Positions 1-11,450 of a stretch of 42,500 bases of DNA are shown here, piece after piece. Position 1 is the stretch's first letter. Every line of letters begins with the position of its first letter. The stretch spans positions 12,230,908 to 12,273,407 of the forward strand of contig NC_135550.1 in the NCBI RefSeq assembly GCF_964340395.1. The letters are read 5' to 3'. The stretch is from Glandiceps talaboti. Its lineage: Eukaryota; Hemichordata; Enteropneusta; Spengelidae. The notes below the pieces were generated by a model, which searched no databases, was not told where the DNA came from, and saw only the letters and a list, made by a program, of their open reading frames with translations. Position numbers and translations under genes: made by a program.

Positions 1-957
1 ACAATAATGGCTGGGTCTATATAAACTCACTAAACTTCCGAATTCAAGCAAACGAAATGTCACAATGCACTTTGTGTTTGCGGAACCACCCCACGTGTAG
101 AATGGACTCGACTGTTAATATCAGGTACGCTAATTTTACAGAACCGCAGATCGTAATAGCGGAAATAGTTTTCCGCTGATAACTGTGGCTTCTCTGCTCT
201 GGATTTACTACAACTGACTAAACACTGACAAAAAAACATGATGGCTGATATTTGGAGAACTTGCACTTTTGCCTAATGTTTGCACTATGTCAGTGTAGTT
301 CCAAGTGTATGACAGAAAGGACGCATGTACTTCTCTTTTCCGCAGATATATTAGCCGCTGTCTAAAACACAAAAATAATTCCAATTTCAGAAACCTCGTT
401 GATTCAGAAGTTGGCTGTGAACAACGTTTACAGTCAGAAATATGTGAAATAATGATAACTCAATAGTCTTGAGTATAGCTCCAGTTTGTAAGCACCAGGT
501 GTTTCAAAAGGTGATATGCAAGTACATCCTCACTGATATGTTCAGCTGTCACTGTTATTGTTAAACAACATTATCAATTATAATTTAAATCATTTCATAA
601 GAATAGGACCACCGCCCATCATTCGAAAATAAAAGAGGATAAATGATACAAGCTTTGAATACAAAACGATAGGCAACATTTTACTTGTACCCAAGTGCTC
701 ATAACCTTCAGAAAATTAGCCATGAACAGTGCTTGTTCATCGAATACATATGCATGTCTGCTAAATTCCATGCAATAACCCTAGACCACTGACTGCCGCG
801 ACGATGAATATGAAACAAATATTAATTTGGCATTTCGTGGGCAATTTGGTGAAATTTTAGTAATGGAAAGCTTCATAATTCGCAGTTTACAAAAATGTTT
901 TCATTTCCTGGAATGGCATTGCCCATTAAAGACAACAACCGTAGTACAAGTCTCGTG
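1..957. other. unassigned AT-rich DNA
   Basis: No gene, RNA or repeat is recognisable. Open frames are short, lack any family resemblance and have no obvious splice context. Probably intergenic or intronic. Confidence 0.6.
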
Positions 958-981
958 TGTAGGAGGGAGGGGGGGGGGGGG
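958..981 (+). repeat. G-rich tract ending in a long poly-G run
   Basis: A GGAGGGAGGG lead-in passes directly into an uninterrupted guanine run. A short open frame crosses it and reads as a glycine run; I treat that frame as an artefact of the homopolymer. Confidence 0.9.
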
Positions 982-1945
982 ACTCCATGGGTACGTGGAA
1001 CCTCCGATCAGACCTCCACACCCAAAGTGTTTTCATACCGCACTTTACTAAAATAGGAGCCCCTTTCGTATAAAATAATCCACAACACTATATGAACTGT
1101 GATATGTATGATCTGTCATCGCTTTAGTTATTTACATGGGACGAAAACACCAGAGTACGTCGTGGTAGTCAAGGCAACAACTTCCAACACTGTTAACGAC
1201 TTTTCTTCCATATCAAATGATTCGATGTAAAAGTACCTGAGTTGGAGTATCGCATACGTTACACAATCCCAGACTATAGTTATGTAGATATGGATCTGAG
1301 TGACGGAAATTAGACTGCTAATGTAGTCTGCAAACTATTTCAAACATCAAGTGACAAAGAAGAGCTGAGACATCTGATACACTACACAGCGGTTTCAATT
1401 GAACCAATAGATTAAGCACGTGTGGAAATTACACCACTTTAAACTAAAATATACTACAATTGTGCCAAATTATATTCTTAATGTATCGCTTTTGGGGCAC
1501 ATGAAAACACCCATGATGTCTAGTTTTTTAAATGTCATCTGGACACCGAGTCGGTATAGGCAATATTTCCCCCTTTTGCAAATCGACAAAATCACGCTAT
1601 TGAAACCCAGATAGCAGAGTATCTTAAATCAGTGTCGTAAAATGGTATAGTATTAAAGGTTAACAGAATGTCATTCTTTGTACCATTATCGCATCAAATA
1701 AAAATATGCAGACTTTACTGAGTGGTTGAAACATGACATGAATGTGATATTCAGAAGGCGTAATGCCGATTTATGTCAATAGTTTGGCTACAGATATAGT
1801 TGTGATAGGTAAATAGATAGTATGTACACATCATTGCGGTCGAAAGTTAACACTAGAAATGTGCCTAATTGTATTCTGGTAGACATACGTACATAAGGAC
1901 AGACTGACAGACAAATCAAAGCATATATTTAAAAATACATAAATA
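982..1945. other. unassigned AT-rich DNA
   Basis: No recognisable gene or repeat. A 64-codon open frame at 1420-1614 has no family resemblance and is left uncalled. Confidence 0.6.
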
Positions 1946-2222
1946 TACATACATACATACATACATACATACATACATACATACATACATACACATGCAT
2001 GCATACACATGCATGCATACATACATACATACATACATACATACATACATACATACATACATACATACACATGCATGCATACACATGCATACATACATAC
2101 ATACATACATACATACATACATACATACACACACACATACATGCATACATACATACATACATACATACATACATACATACACACACACATACATACATAC
2201 ATACATACATACATACATACAT
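1946..2222 (+). repeat. (CATA)n tetranucleotide array with CATG interruptions
   Basis: About 275 bp of CATA units interrupted by CATGCATG and ACACAC variants. The interruptions recur in blocks (around 1993-2016 and 2068-2090), suggesting internal segmental duplication as well as slippage. Long open frames on both strands (Met-Tyr-Val-Cys and His-Thr-Tyr-Ile runs) are translations of the array. Confidence 0.98.
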
Positions 2223-2754
2223 CGACCGCAATGATGTGTACATACTGACCATACAATTCATAAATTGATGGATCAATTATATTAATATAAGTGTGAATAT
2301 TGCAATCTGAAAAGACTCTTTATGTAGACTAACTTCGTAACAACTTATTACAATAGAGGTTGACGTAGGGCCCCCTAGGTGTGTGCTAAATAGCTTGTGT
2401 TAAACAAGTACTTGTGTTGCCTTGAAACATTGGAATGTTCTAGATCATACACAAAATTTGAAATAATTGTAGTGCTCTGTGTCGTCATTATCTCCCTATT
2501 TCAAATTGCCATAATATTTTCGTATTCAATATAAGATACAGTTATCAACTTATATACAATCAATGCTTCATTTACATTATTATTTCTAGATTTCAAAATA
2601 TTAAACATAACCACAAAGGAAACTTAATAATTTAGCCCCCGCCTTTGTTATATTAGGAATTTCTACTTAGATTATGTAGTTCATATCTCGTGTGTATACC
2701 ACCACTCCTGTTCAGCCCACAAAAAATAAGTTTTATACAGCCACACAGAAAACA
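2223..2754. other. unassigned AT-rich DNA
   Basis: No gene or repeat recognised. Contains only short scattered A/T runs. Confidence 0.6.
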
Positions 2755-3040
2755 ATAAGAAACTGCACATTCTAAGATACTATCGGAAGACCATAATTTC
2801 GTGCTAAATAATGTACAGCAACTAGACGCAGACTAGACATGCAGGCGCCAATGTTTTGATGTGAACAGATGGTTGCACAAAATGTAGCAAAAAACCATCT
2901 TACAGTGTAGCATGTGCAGTTTCATCTGTGTGGGTGGGTGTATCAAACAGAACGAGTGAACAGTAACTTGCACTCTGCTGTATTGAGATTTCATACTTGA
3001 TAGTTAATTTGTCATGTAAATTGACATTTGGCATGATGCT
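2755..3040 (+). repeat. dispersed repeat family R2, copy A
   Basis: This segment aligns with the two halves of 21834-22560 that flank an inserted MITE. Shared landmarks in order are AAGAAACTGCA-like sequence, GCGCCAATGTTTTGATGT (2846 onward), AAAATGTAGCAA, and an AACAG..GTGAACAGTAAC block (2946-2970). The copies are clearly diverged, so the family is old. The class is unknown: I see no convincing terminal repeats, coding domain or tail. The right edge is uncertain and homology fades after about 3040. Confidence 0.7.
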
Positions 3041-3811
3041 TCCTATGGAACAAGTAACGCAAAACTCACTATGCTGTCGGAGCAGGTTTTTTTTTTTGGT
3101 CCCACCCACATGTTGAAAAGTATGTACATATATATGTGCTCGTGCCTGTACAACGTTCGTTATCTATTGTTACATTGTAATGATGCGGCCGGAAGGCAAA
3201 TAGACTATTAACATAGACGACATTCTCCGATGAGATGATGAACTCGAAATTTTCATGAAAATCATGATGTCTGCTGAATTTGTAGCATTTTTTTTATCAT
3301 CTCATACTAAACATGGAGTGTATGATGTTTGTCATGAAAATCAAACGCAATTTCAATTTATTGCTTAATGCAGTGGTAGTAGCTATTTAATGTCGTCAAT
3401 AAATGGAGAAATATCCTCCTTCAAAGAAAAGAAAAGTAATTGAGAATAAGTCGTTCGTACTATTCAGATGAAATCAAACCTCTGTCTACTTTCACTATTT
3501 CTGATTTGAGTCGGCTACAAAAAAAATCCATAAAGTGAAATCCAGACGTCCATTGAATCGTTTTGCGTTCCTGTTTTATTCGTCCATCACGAGGAAAGCA
3601 TTACTATAAATTTGAACGCTATGGGAGAACTGATAAAGGCACTGAAAATAAAATCAAAGTGAAGCCTTTTACGGTTATAAACGTTTATCACCTGTATTAG
3701 GGCTTTGCGTATCTTGCGATGAAATGGCAGCAGACTTGAGAGTTGTTTTCCCATACATAATAATATGTCCATTTGGAGACTGCGTACAATTGTACAGTGG
3801 AAAATTGAATA
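3041..3811. other. unassigned AT-rich DNA
   Basis: Contains a T run near 3087-3098 and no recognisable gene. A CCGATGA...GAAA stretch near 3228-3250 was checked for a hammerhead ribozyme core and rejected. Confidence 0.55.
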
Positions 3812-3946
3812 ATCAAACATGTTTGATCAGAGCCTCACTCAAGCAAACTTAGATAAGGAACACTAGTAACACTGGGCATAGACTTATCTCCATTTTTTGG
3901 TGATGTTTCTTGGGTAAATGTGGCTCTTCTTAAACATGTTTGATCA
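3812..3946. repeat. pair of identical 15-bp direct repeats around a ~102-bp segment
   Basis: The 15-mer AAACATGTTTGATCA occurs at 3815-3829 and again at 3932-3946. The first copy lies in the 16-bp palindrome ATCAAACATGTTTGAT. The enclosed segment begins AGAGCC and ends GGCTCTTCT, with imperfect inverted similarity continuing inward (CAAG..AAAC). This could be a tiny terminal-inverted-repeat element with a long target duplication, or two independent motif copies. Confidence 0.4.
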
Positions 3947-4326
3947 CTGAAACTGACCGCAATTGTAATTCTGCTGTAATTACAACTACGCATTAATTAT
4001 AGACAAAAATAATAACTATATGTATGGATAAAAAGTGAGTCCACTTTGACTGAGACTTACGTGAACTATGATCTCCAATGTTTTTAAAAAAAATATACAG
4101 GCAAACTGTGTGGAAGAAATGATTTTATTTTCTGTTAAAATATGAAATGCACTATACAAGATCATTCAAGTGATTTAACAAACAGTCATTTCCTACGTCA
4201 CAAACTCATGAATATGCATATTAAAAAAGGCAATCGGTTTAATACATGTGCCAGACCAAGTGCATTGTTGTTCAATTTTCGTCTATTATGGCGTCATTGT
4301 GCAAAACATCCACATTTTTTTATTAT
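3947..4326. other. unassigned DNA
   Basis: No recognisable gene. A small inverted repeat, TTGTAATT / AATTACAA, lies near 3963-3987. Confidence 0.55.
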
Positions 4327-4356
4327 GGGGATGGGGTGGGGTGGGGGTGGTGGGGG
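4327..4356 (+). other. putative G-quadruplex tract
   Basis: Four runs of four or more G are separated by loops of only one or two bases (GGGG-AT-GGGG-T-GGGG-T-GGGGG), followed by TGG and another G5 run. Short-loop four-tetrad patterns of this kind are expected from known G4 chemistry to fold very stably. There is no adjacent gene to which a regulatory role could be tied. Confidence 0.8.
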
Positions 4357-4800
4357 TGTCCCAATGAACACTTTTTTGGGGAAGTTAAGGGATGATTTGA
4401 CAAACAGGCACTTTAATTTAATCATATAACACTGTCAAATGTGATACATGCACCATTATCGGAGTCATCTACAGACCAGATATAATAACGTTATGTTCCT
4501 TAAGAAACTCAATTTAGGACCCTTACTTAAACGGGCCTCTTCAAAGTAAACTATCTGACATTCAGCCGTTTTTACACTATACACATCATTCTAGTGACCC
4601 TTGAACTCAGTTAGAAAAAAGTCCAGGAAACACTTAAAACCTTGCTGAGTAAATTTGCTAAGAGCAAGTTCCGATATGGACGATAAATATTTAAAAATAT
4701 TTTCTAATGGTTCTTCACTTTTGTTTGCATTTCTAACTGCAATGTAGTGTCCCATATAACTAGTGACCAAAGTTTTCAATTTGAGCTGTAGTTAGTTATT
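4357..4800. other. unassigned DNA
   Basis: No recognisable gene. A 62-codon minus-strand open frame at 4591-4779 shows no recognisable domain and is not called. Confidence 0.55.
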
Positions 4801-4869
4801 AGTGAGTGAGTGAGTGAGTGAGTGAGTGAGTGAGTGAGTGAGTAAGTAAGTAAGTGAGTGAGTGAGTAA
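4801..4869 (+). repeat. (GTGA)n / (GTAA)n array
   Basis: Perfect AGTG units with one internal block of AGTA units (4840-4853), a single-substitution variant that has itself been amplified. Confidence 0.97.
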
Positions 4870-5601
4870 ATGTATGTGTATATGCGTCGGTGAGGACGAA
4901 AAGATAAATAGCAAATTTTGATTTGGCTTGTTTTTCTTGGTCACGTTGTCTTTTCGAAATTTCACTCTTAATCACGTCCCCTTGTTACCCTTAAGTCACG
5001 TTGTCTTGTCACTTTTATCAACGTCTGCCAAAGAGATATTACTCCATTCACGCCGACAACTTCTAAACCTTGCTTTATTAGAGACAGATATTCGAGTAAA
5101 ATTGGTTGATTTATCTTGACACGTTAGATTAGTATCTTCCAAACATCGCCTGAGAATGGTAATCCCGGCTTTCCTTATCTCATATTACCATGCATCTCAG
5201 CTGAGAGTCGTGCAATTCTTACCAAAGCCATTGATTCCCCTGTACGACCTACTAAGGCAATATACAAGGAGACTCTATAAACTCTCCGTCATCTTTCCTG
5301 ATGAGAAAGCAGGAAAAACAGCTTTTTATCCTTAATGGACAGCTTACATTACAAGATGAGTGGATTTTTAAAAGGTAAACCATGCAAAAGGGGTTGGAAC
5401 TCAGGGTGAACGTCTGGTATTTAGGATATGAAAGTAGATTAATAACGTGAAATGACAACCGATTTATCGGAGGAACACATCAAGTTGTTAGACATTGGGT
5501 TGGCAGAGCTTGGATCCTCTATATTCGAGGGTTATTTACACATCCCACGACAATCAAACTCGTTTTTTGTCGGATTGGTGTATATTTATCGAAGATAAGA
5601 T
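4870..5601. other. unassigned DNA
   Basis: No recognisable gene. CACGTTGTCTT recurs near 4942 and 4998 in a short stretch, possibly a decayed local duplication. Confidence 0.5.
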
Positions 5602-5745
5602 ATGAATGAATGAATGAATGAATGAATGAATGAAAGAATAATGAATGAATGGATGGATGGATGGATGAATGAATGAATGAATGAATGAATGAATGAATGA
5701 ATGAATGAATGAATGAATGAATGAATGAATGAATGAATGAATGAA
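5602..5745 (+). repeat. (GAAT)n array with GGAT variant block
   Basis: About 140 bp of ATGA units with an internal AAGAATA interruption and a GGAT block at 5649-5665. It is followed immediately by ACTTATTGCCCAAAAG. On the minus strand this reads CTTTTGGGCAATAAGT running into (TTCA)n, a layout typical of a retroposon 3' end with a simple-repeat tail. The retroposon reading is inference. Confidence 0.97.
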
Positions 5746-5918
5746 CTTATTGCCCAAAAGAAAGTAAATGAATATACTGAAGCTTGAAAAGTAAAAATGT
5801 GAAATACAAATTTCTATTGCACGGGTGAAAGACCAGAAAATAGTTTGAGTAAACTAATCTAGTCTGGCCACTCGATTAGCCATATATAGGAAATGCCTCC
5901 TGATATAAGATGACATGA

Positions 5919-6510
5919 TATTTATGATGCGATGTTTACTCAGTGTATAATATTATGATGTAATGTGATATCACGTCACAGGCGTGACAGGTGTAGTGTG
6001 ATTTAATGTGTTGTGATGCAAGGCCATGTTGTAATGTAATGTAATGTAATGTAATGTAATGTAATGTAATGTAATGTGACCTAACGTGACAAGATGTGAT
6101 GTCACTAACGTGAGGTGTGTTATGCGATTTCACGTGGTGTGGTGCAATGTTTTGTGATGCCATATGCAATGTGATGTGGCAGGATGAATGTGACGTCATG
6201 TTCTCTAATACTGATGTATTATGACGTGACATAACTAGATATTATATACTGTGGCGTGACGTGACGTAACAGGATATGACGTATTACGGTGAGCCGTAAC
6301 GTGATGACATCACCTGACGCGATGTAACATGATATGATATATTAAGACAGTGTGATATGATATAGTATGACTTATTGTAATATGGTACAATGTGATATGC
6401 AAGCGAAGTGACACAAGTACGTTGTAAAACTTACGCAGTGTAATAATGTGATATATTGTTGTGACGTAATGTGAAGGGATGTGACGTCACCAACGTGTTG
6501 TAATTACCAG
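5919..6510 (+). repeat. degenerate pentanucleotide field (YGTRA-type) with a perfect (GTAAT)n core
   Basis: A perfect (GTAAT) array occupies 6031-6077. Around it, nearly 600 bp is built from scrambled TGTGA, TGACG, GTAAT and TGATA words that are far more frequent than in neighbouring DNA. This is typical of an old simple-repeat array decaying by substitution while still slipping locally. TGACGTCA octamers occur at 6191 and 6482. The 98-codon minus-strand open frame at 5936-6232 is a shadow of the repeat. Confidence 0.85.
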
Positions 6511-7149
6511 AGGTTGGCAAACTTGGATAATCTTTGCGTAGTTAAGACATATTTGATTTGATGTATAATAATATCCTCGGCAGACGATGTCCATCTGCAA
6601 AGGATAAAGTGCCCAGGTTCATCTTTTAGACATGCGATATTTATTGAAGTAAAGTGGTTTATGGCAATAGTCTTACATCATTCTTAAATGTTAATCCCAG
6701 ACTGTCGGTTAACATGGAGTGTAAGACGTGTTTATTCTATTACTTCGTTTTGTACCATGGAGGACAGGAGCTTTACTAGACTTCATATGCTGTCAAAGGT
6801 CTTCCTTATTCGTTTTTATCTTATAAGCCCTCGGAAATGAGATCACGATTGTAAACCCTTTTTGCAATGCAATTTACGACTTTTGAAATCACAACTTAAA
6901 AGAGAAACATCAATATCATTCTGAACTATTTTTTAAAAAATTAAAATAAAAAACAAGAACATTTAATTTTGTTTTTCTACTTATTCAAATGTCTTATTCA
7001 AAGGCATTTAATAATCGGTAGCAATGCATTTAGGCATACAAAATGAACGACTCAGTGACATGATTTGATTTTGAAATGACAATGATGAAGAAACTACATG
7101 AAACAACGCAATAGAATAATTTTACATTCTTACACGGATCGACGAGTGT
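6511..7149. other. unassigned AT-rich DNA
   Basis: No recognisable gene or repeat. Confidence 0.6.
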
Positions 7150-7209
7150 GTATGTATGTATGTATGTATGTATGTATGTATGTATGTATGTATGTATGTA
7201 TGTATGTAT
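7150..7209 (+). repeat. (GTAT)n array
   Basis: About 15 uninterrupted GTAT units. Confidence 0.98.
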
Positions 7210-7309
7210 TTGTTTAAACGCAAGCGTTGGAACGTACATATTAGAAATTACAGTACCTTATTTTAAAATGCATATAATGTATGTATATTCTCACACATAT
7301 GAATATATA

Positions 7310-7312
<3 letters not shown>

Positions 7313-7396
<84 letters not shown>
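7313..7396. repeat. (AT)n array
   Basis: Perfect AT dinucleotide run of about 84 bp, preceded by two GAATATATAT units. Confidence 0.98.
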
Positions 7397-7398
<2 letters not shown>

Positions 7399-8539
7399 TT
7401 TTAATTGTAATTTTAAAAACAAATTTCATGGAAATAATATAAGTGTGATCTCATCAAAAGTGAAATAGTACTAAATCAAACGCTAAACCACAACTACCTA
7501 TAAATTGCCTCAAATTTCAAACAAACTTACATACTCGAACACATATATGCTATGGGCCTAATTTTACATTGCCTGTCAAAGTAGCAATAGTGTTCGTGTA
7601 TACAAATTTCTCCAAACAGAGAACGTTAGGCTAGTCGTTAAATTCAAGACTTGCCGTCGAATTTATTTCTTTTGACAAATTGGTTGCTATATTTAAACAG
7701 GTGACTTGTTAATATCGATTCATTTTGACAAGATGTACGTTTTATTCTGATAATGACAACTAAATCATTATTTTCTTTCTCTCCGTCTGCTATACACTCA
7801 GCAGAGGTATAGACCTCCAAACTGACAGTCGCATCAAATCTCTCTATTTCTCTCTCATGTGCTTATAAAACATTCTCTATTAAAATGAATACCCTTTGGA
7901 TAAATTACGCTAACTGAGATGTATGACTTCCCTTTTCCAGACATAACAAACCTCGGGCTCTCGGACACATTCGGGTTTGTTTTTAGAAATTGCTTTTTAC
8001 AGCCTAATATTACATTTGCGTCAAGCTTTGTAAACGTCAAGGCTGATACTATATGACGATAATCACACCGCCTCCTTATAATGTTTCTATAAGAAATTTA
8101 CGTGATTTGTTTTTGTAAAGAGGGGAACACTTTGTTCAATATATTGTTTATGAATATATACTTTATTCTCCACTACATTAAAAATTATACATTCACTGAA
8201 ACTATCAAAAAAGGAGTTGACATAAAAAAAGTCAATGAGCAGACAGAAATGAGGACAAAAAATTGAAAAAAAAAAACTAAACGAGTTTGACCTCGCTTAG
8301 TAAAAAAAATCAGACAATGTATACATATTTACAGCTAGAAAAACTTACAAACAATAATGGAAAAAAATGACCATGATGCAGAACTTAATAATATGAGGAT
8401 AAATAGTAAAAACATATTAATGAAAAGATGGCATATATTATTGGTTTAGGAGGTACTTCTTGAAGTCTGTTTTAAACTTACTCTGACAACAGGCATCTCT
8501 TATAAATAAAGGGATTGAATTCAAATTTTAGCACCAGGG

Positions 8540-8541
<2 letters not shown>
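7397..8541. other. unassigned AT-rich DNA
   Basis: Over 1.1 kb without a gene or repeat that I recognise. Several A runs occur at 8207-8310. Confidence 0.6.

Positions 8542-8613
<72 letters not shown>
8542..8613. repeat. (AT)n array
   Basis: Perfect AT run of about 72 bp. Confidence 0.98.
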
Positions 8614-8615
<2 letters not shown>

Positions 8616-9714
8616 CAAAACACTTGTTATATTTTTCATATCGAAACAGGATTATAGCGTATCCGAGCTCGCTCTAATCAAAGTACATTTAATAACATGA
8701 CATGACAGCAAACACAGTCAAACAGACACACAGACACAGACACAAGCGCATACGCATAGCACAGAATAGTTGAAGTGTAACATCTATACAGATGTCACAG
8801 TCATTTGCTCTATAAAGGTATTATGAGTATTTGGCAAGTTGTGCAAAAGTGCAATTTAAAGAGCACAAATTCAATGTCTACAGGCATATAGCAATATGGT
8901 GCTTCTTAATAACTTAGAGAATTGTACATTCAAATACATCCATTCACGTACACCTTTTCGATCGGTGTTATCAAACTTAGATGTCCCCAATTACAGACGC
9001 GTCGTTTATCAATTCCATTTCTGAATGATTGATTGACTGACAAAATTTCTTTAATTCATTGAATTTATAGTACGGTAGAGGCACGTAGTACCGTGTCTTC
9101 TCGCCGTTGGCATATATGTAAATTCAGTTCCCCACACACTAGGCAGTCGACACCTAATTGCTGACACACAAGGTATTGATTCCGTTTGATAAAGCGGTCA
9201 GAATATTTTATGGGAGCCTCAAATCTACAGATCTCGCGGTGAATAATTTGTCAACCAATACTACTACTTTGCAGTAAGGCGATTGTGGCATCATAAAATG
9301 ACAACAAGTCAAGCGGAAAGCTAACAGTAAAGCTTTCAGCTTTAAATCTCTTTGCATCTCCATTTACCTAACCTGTTCTTATCAATGTAATGTGCAGCTG
9401 CTTAGTTCAATTGACCATACTCAACCAACGTTTTGTTCCAAAAATAGTTGTCACGTCAAAAACAACGTTTTGATAAGGCTTTTTGTTTTTTAAAACCCGA
9501 AAAAAGCAAAAAGAAAAACATACATACTATAATCTCCATCAAAAGAGTTATTCTAGAATTGAAACATCTATTTATAGCAATCTACGTTGGAACTTGAGTG
9601 CTTCCCCGAGTCATTTCGAATCTGTGGTGCCAATGCAAATAGCACAGTAAAGAAGTGACTACGTCAAATGGGGTTATCTATCTCATTTCAAATAGACACG
9701 GTGGATTCGTATAA

Positions 9715-9720
<6 letters not shown>
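8614..9720. other. unassigned DNA
   Basis: No gene seen. A short CA/ACAGACAC-rich patch lies at 8705-8755. Confidence 0.6.

Positions 9721-9807
<87 letters not shown>
9721..9807 (+). repeat. (AG)n polypurine array
   Basis: Perfect AG run of 87 bp. Mirror-symmetric polypurine tracts of this length can adopt triplex (H-DNA) structure. A Ser-Leu open frame on the minus strand is an artefact. Confidence 0.99.
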
Positions 9808-9812
<5 letters not shown>

Positions 9813-9969
9813 TTAATGGTGGTAGATCAGACACACAAACATGAAAAAAATTATATATCAATACGATAGTATTGATTGTACCAGATAAATATCTGTTGAA
9901 CAATTTCTCAGGTCAATTTGTATGCGTTTCGACATTGTTGTGTGTACTTATACCGAGCCCTACACGCGA

Positions 9970-10740
9970 TAACTATTAACACATAACCCTCTTCAGTACA
10001 TTTCTACTGTTCACGTACTTCCCCCTCAATAACAAACGCAATCCCACTGAGTAAATTTGTATCGTGTATCCGATGACTAATGCATCCCCGTTTAAGGTAT
10101 CATTGAACCCCATGCTGTACTAAAGCGAATATCTAGCACATCACTGTCAGAGTGCATATCCTCACATTCCCTCAGGTTGTAATACAGCCGACCGTTGATT
10201 AATAACACATCCCTCTTTAGTAAATTTGTATCATGTTCAGAGTCCGACATCCTACACATTGAGTGCACATGTGTGCCATGACCGATAATTAACATATCCC
10301 TGTTCAGTACATATGTGCCATGTACAACATCCGATATGTATATATCAAGTACAATATCCGATATCTACCACATCTCTGTTGACTACATATGTGGCATGCA
10401 CAATATCCGATATCTACCACACCCCTGTTGAATATATTATGTGCCATGTACGATATCTGATATCTACCACATCCCTGTTGAATACATTATGTGTCATGTA
10501 CAATATCTGATATCTACCACATCCCTGTTGAATATATATGTGCCATGTACAATATCCTATATTTAACACATCCCTGTTGAATACATTATGTGCCATTGTA
10601 CAATATCTGATATCTACCACATTCCTGTTGAATATATATGTGCCATGTACAATATCCGATATTTAACACATCCCTGTTGAATACATTATGTGCCATGTAC
10701 AATATCCTATATTTAACACATCCAAGTTAAGAACATATGC
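9970..10740 (+). repeat. ~50-bp minisatellite with degenerate edges
   Basis: Core copies are spaced 49-51 bp apart, shown by CCTGTTG at 10423, 10473, 10523, 10572, 10623 and 10672. Each unit has ACATCCCTGTTGAATA, TGTGCCATGTACAATATC and either TATCTACCAC or TATTTAACAC. From 10523 to 10721 the two variants alternate, giving a ~100-bp dimer. Recognisable but heavily mutated copies extend left to about 9970. Open frames on both strands here are repeat translations. Confidence 0.9.
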
Positions 10741-10817
10741 GCCATATGTCTAATGGCATATATGTATGTTCAGTACCATATATGTCATGTGCAATATCCA
10801 ATAATTATCATATTCCC

Positions 10818-10845
10818 GGTTTTTTTTGTTTTTGTTTTTGTTTTT
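10818..10845 (+). repeat. (TTTTTG)n short array
   Basis: T-rich run with regularly spaced G, directly next to the decaying end of the 50-bp minisatellite. Confidence 0.85.
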
Positions 10846-10907
10846 AGTTTAGTACGTATGTGCCACACAATATCAGATAAATAGTAAAACTGTCCCCAAA
10901 TAATTAA

Positions 10908-11165
10908 AGTGGCCATTTTGATAACAAATGGGTATTCAGTTTGATTCGTATTTTATAAAACATATGTACTATAAGCTCATATGATTTTATACTTGAAAAA
11001 AAACCTATGTGAAACGAAATATACAAATTCCTTGTTTGTAACTCAATAAAATGCAAACAAATTGTTATTGTACGTACAATGACAAATTTTTGCCCACTTT
11101 TTACTTTTTTGTGATTTATTGAGTTACAAAGAAGGATTCGGTCGATACTGTTTGACAATGTCTTT
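10908..11165. mobile_element. TTAA-flanked palindromic MITE, decayed copy A
   Basis: The left end TTAA|AGTGGCCAT matches the intact element at 35578-35880. The middle carries the same landmarks in the same order: TTTGTAACTCAATA, then TTGTTATTGTACGTACAA (11063-11080), then GAGTTACA. The right arm is eroded, but a TTAA lies at 11166-11169. A TTAA target duplication is the piggyBac-superfamily hallmark; assignment rests on the flanks only. The 84-codon minus open frame covering it is not a gene. Confidence 0.7.
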
Positions 11166-11382
11166 TTAATAGGAAATCATTGTGGAGTTCAAAATATAAA
11201 AAAAAAAAAAATACACCCCTGCTTAGCGTGTATTTGCGCAACGTAAATAATGTACAATATAGCTATTCCTGTTCAGCATAACTGCACCCTATATATTGCG
11301 CTATACCGTGTACACATATCGAGAATAGTTCTTCAATATAGGTAATTATGCAATGCAGCCGATTTCTACTTTCCATGATCTC

Positions 11383-11450
11383 GGTACTTATCACTTGTCA
11401 CGTCACCAGAAGCCATGGTACTTATCACTTGTCACGTGACCAGGAGCCAT
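11383..11450 (+). repeat. two-copy 34-bp tandem duplication
   Basis: GGTACTTATCACTTGTCACG starts both copies (11383 and 11417); they continue with ACCAG-AGCCAT. Substitutions separate the copies: CACGTCAC in the first against CACGTGAC, an E-box CACGTG, in the second. Confidence 0.9.

Noticed and set aside
1831-2276. Cys/Tyr-rich frames that could be mistaken for a small secreted cysteine-rich protein
   Set aside because: Produced by the CATA array, with equivalents in all frames.
3225-3255. Hammerhead-ribozyme-like CCGATGA...GAAA
   Set aside because: The core has CCGA rather than CUGA, and the would-be stem II pairs for only two bases.
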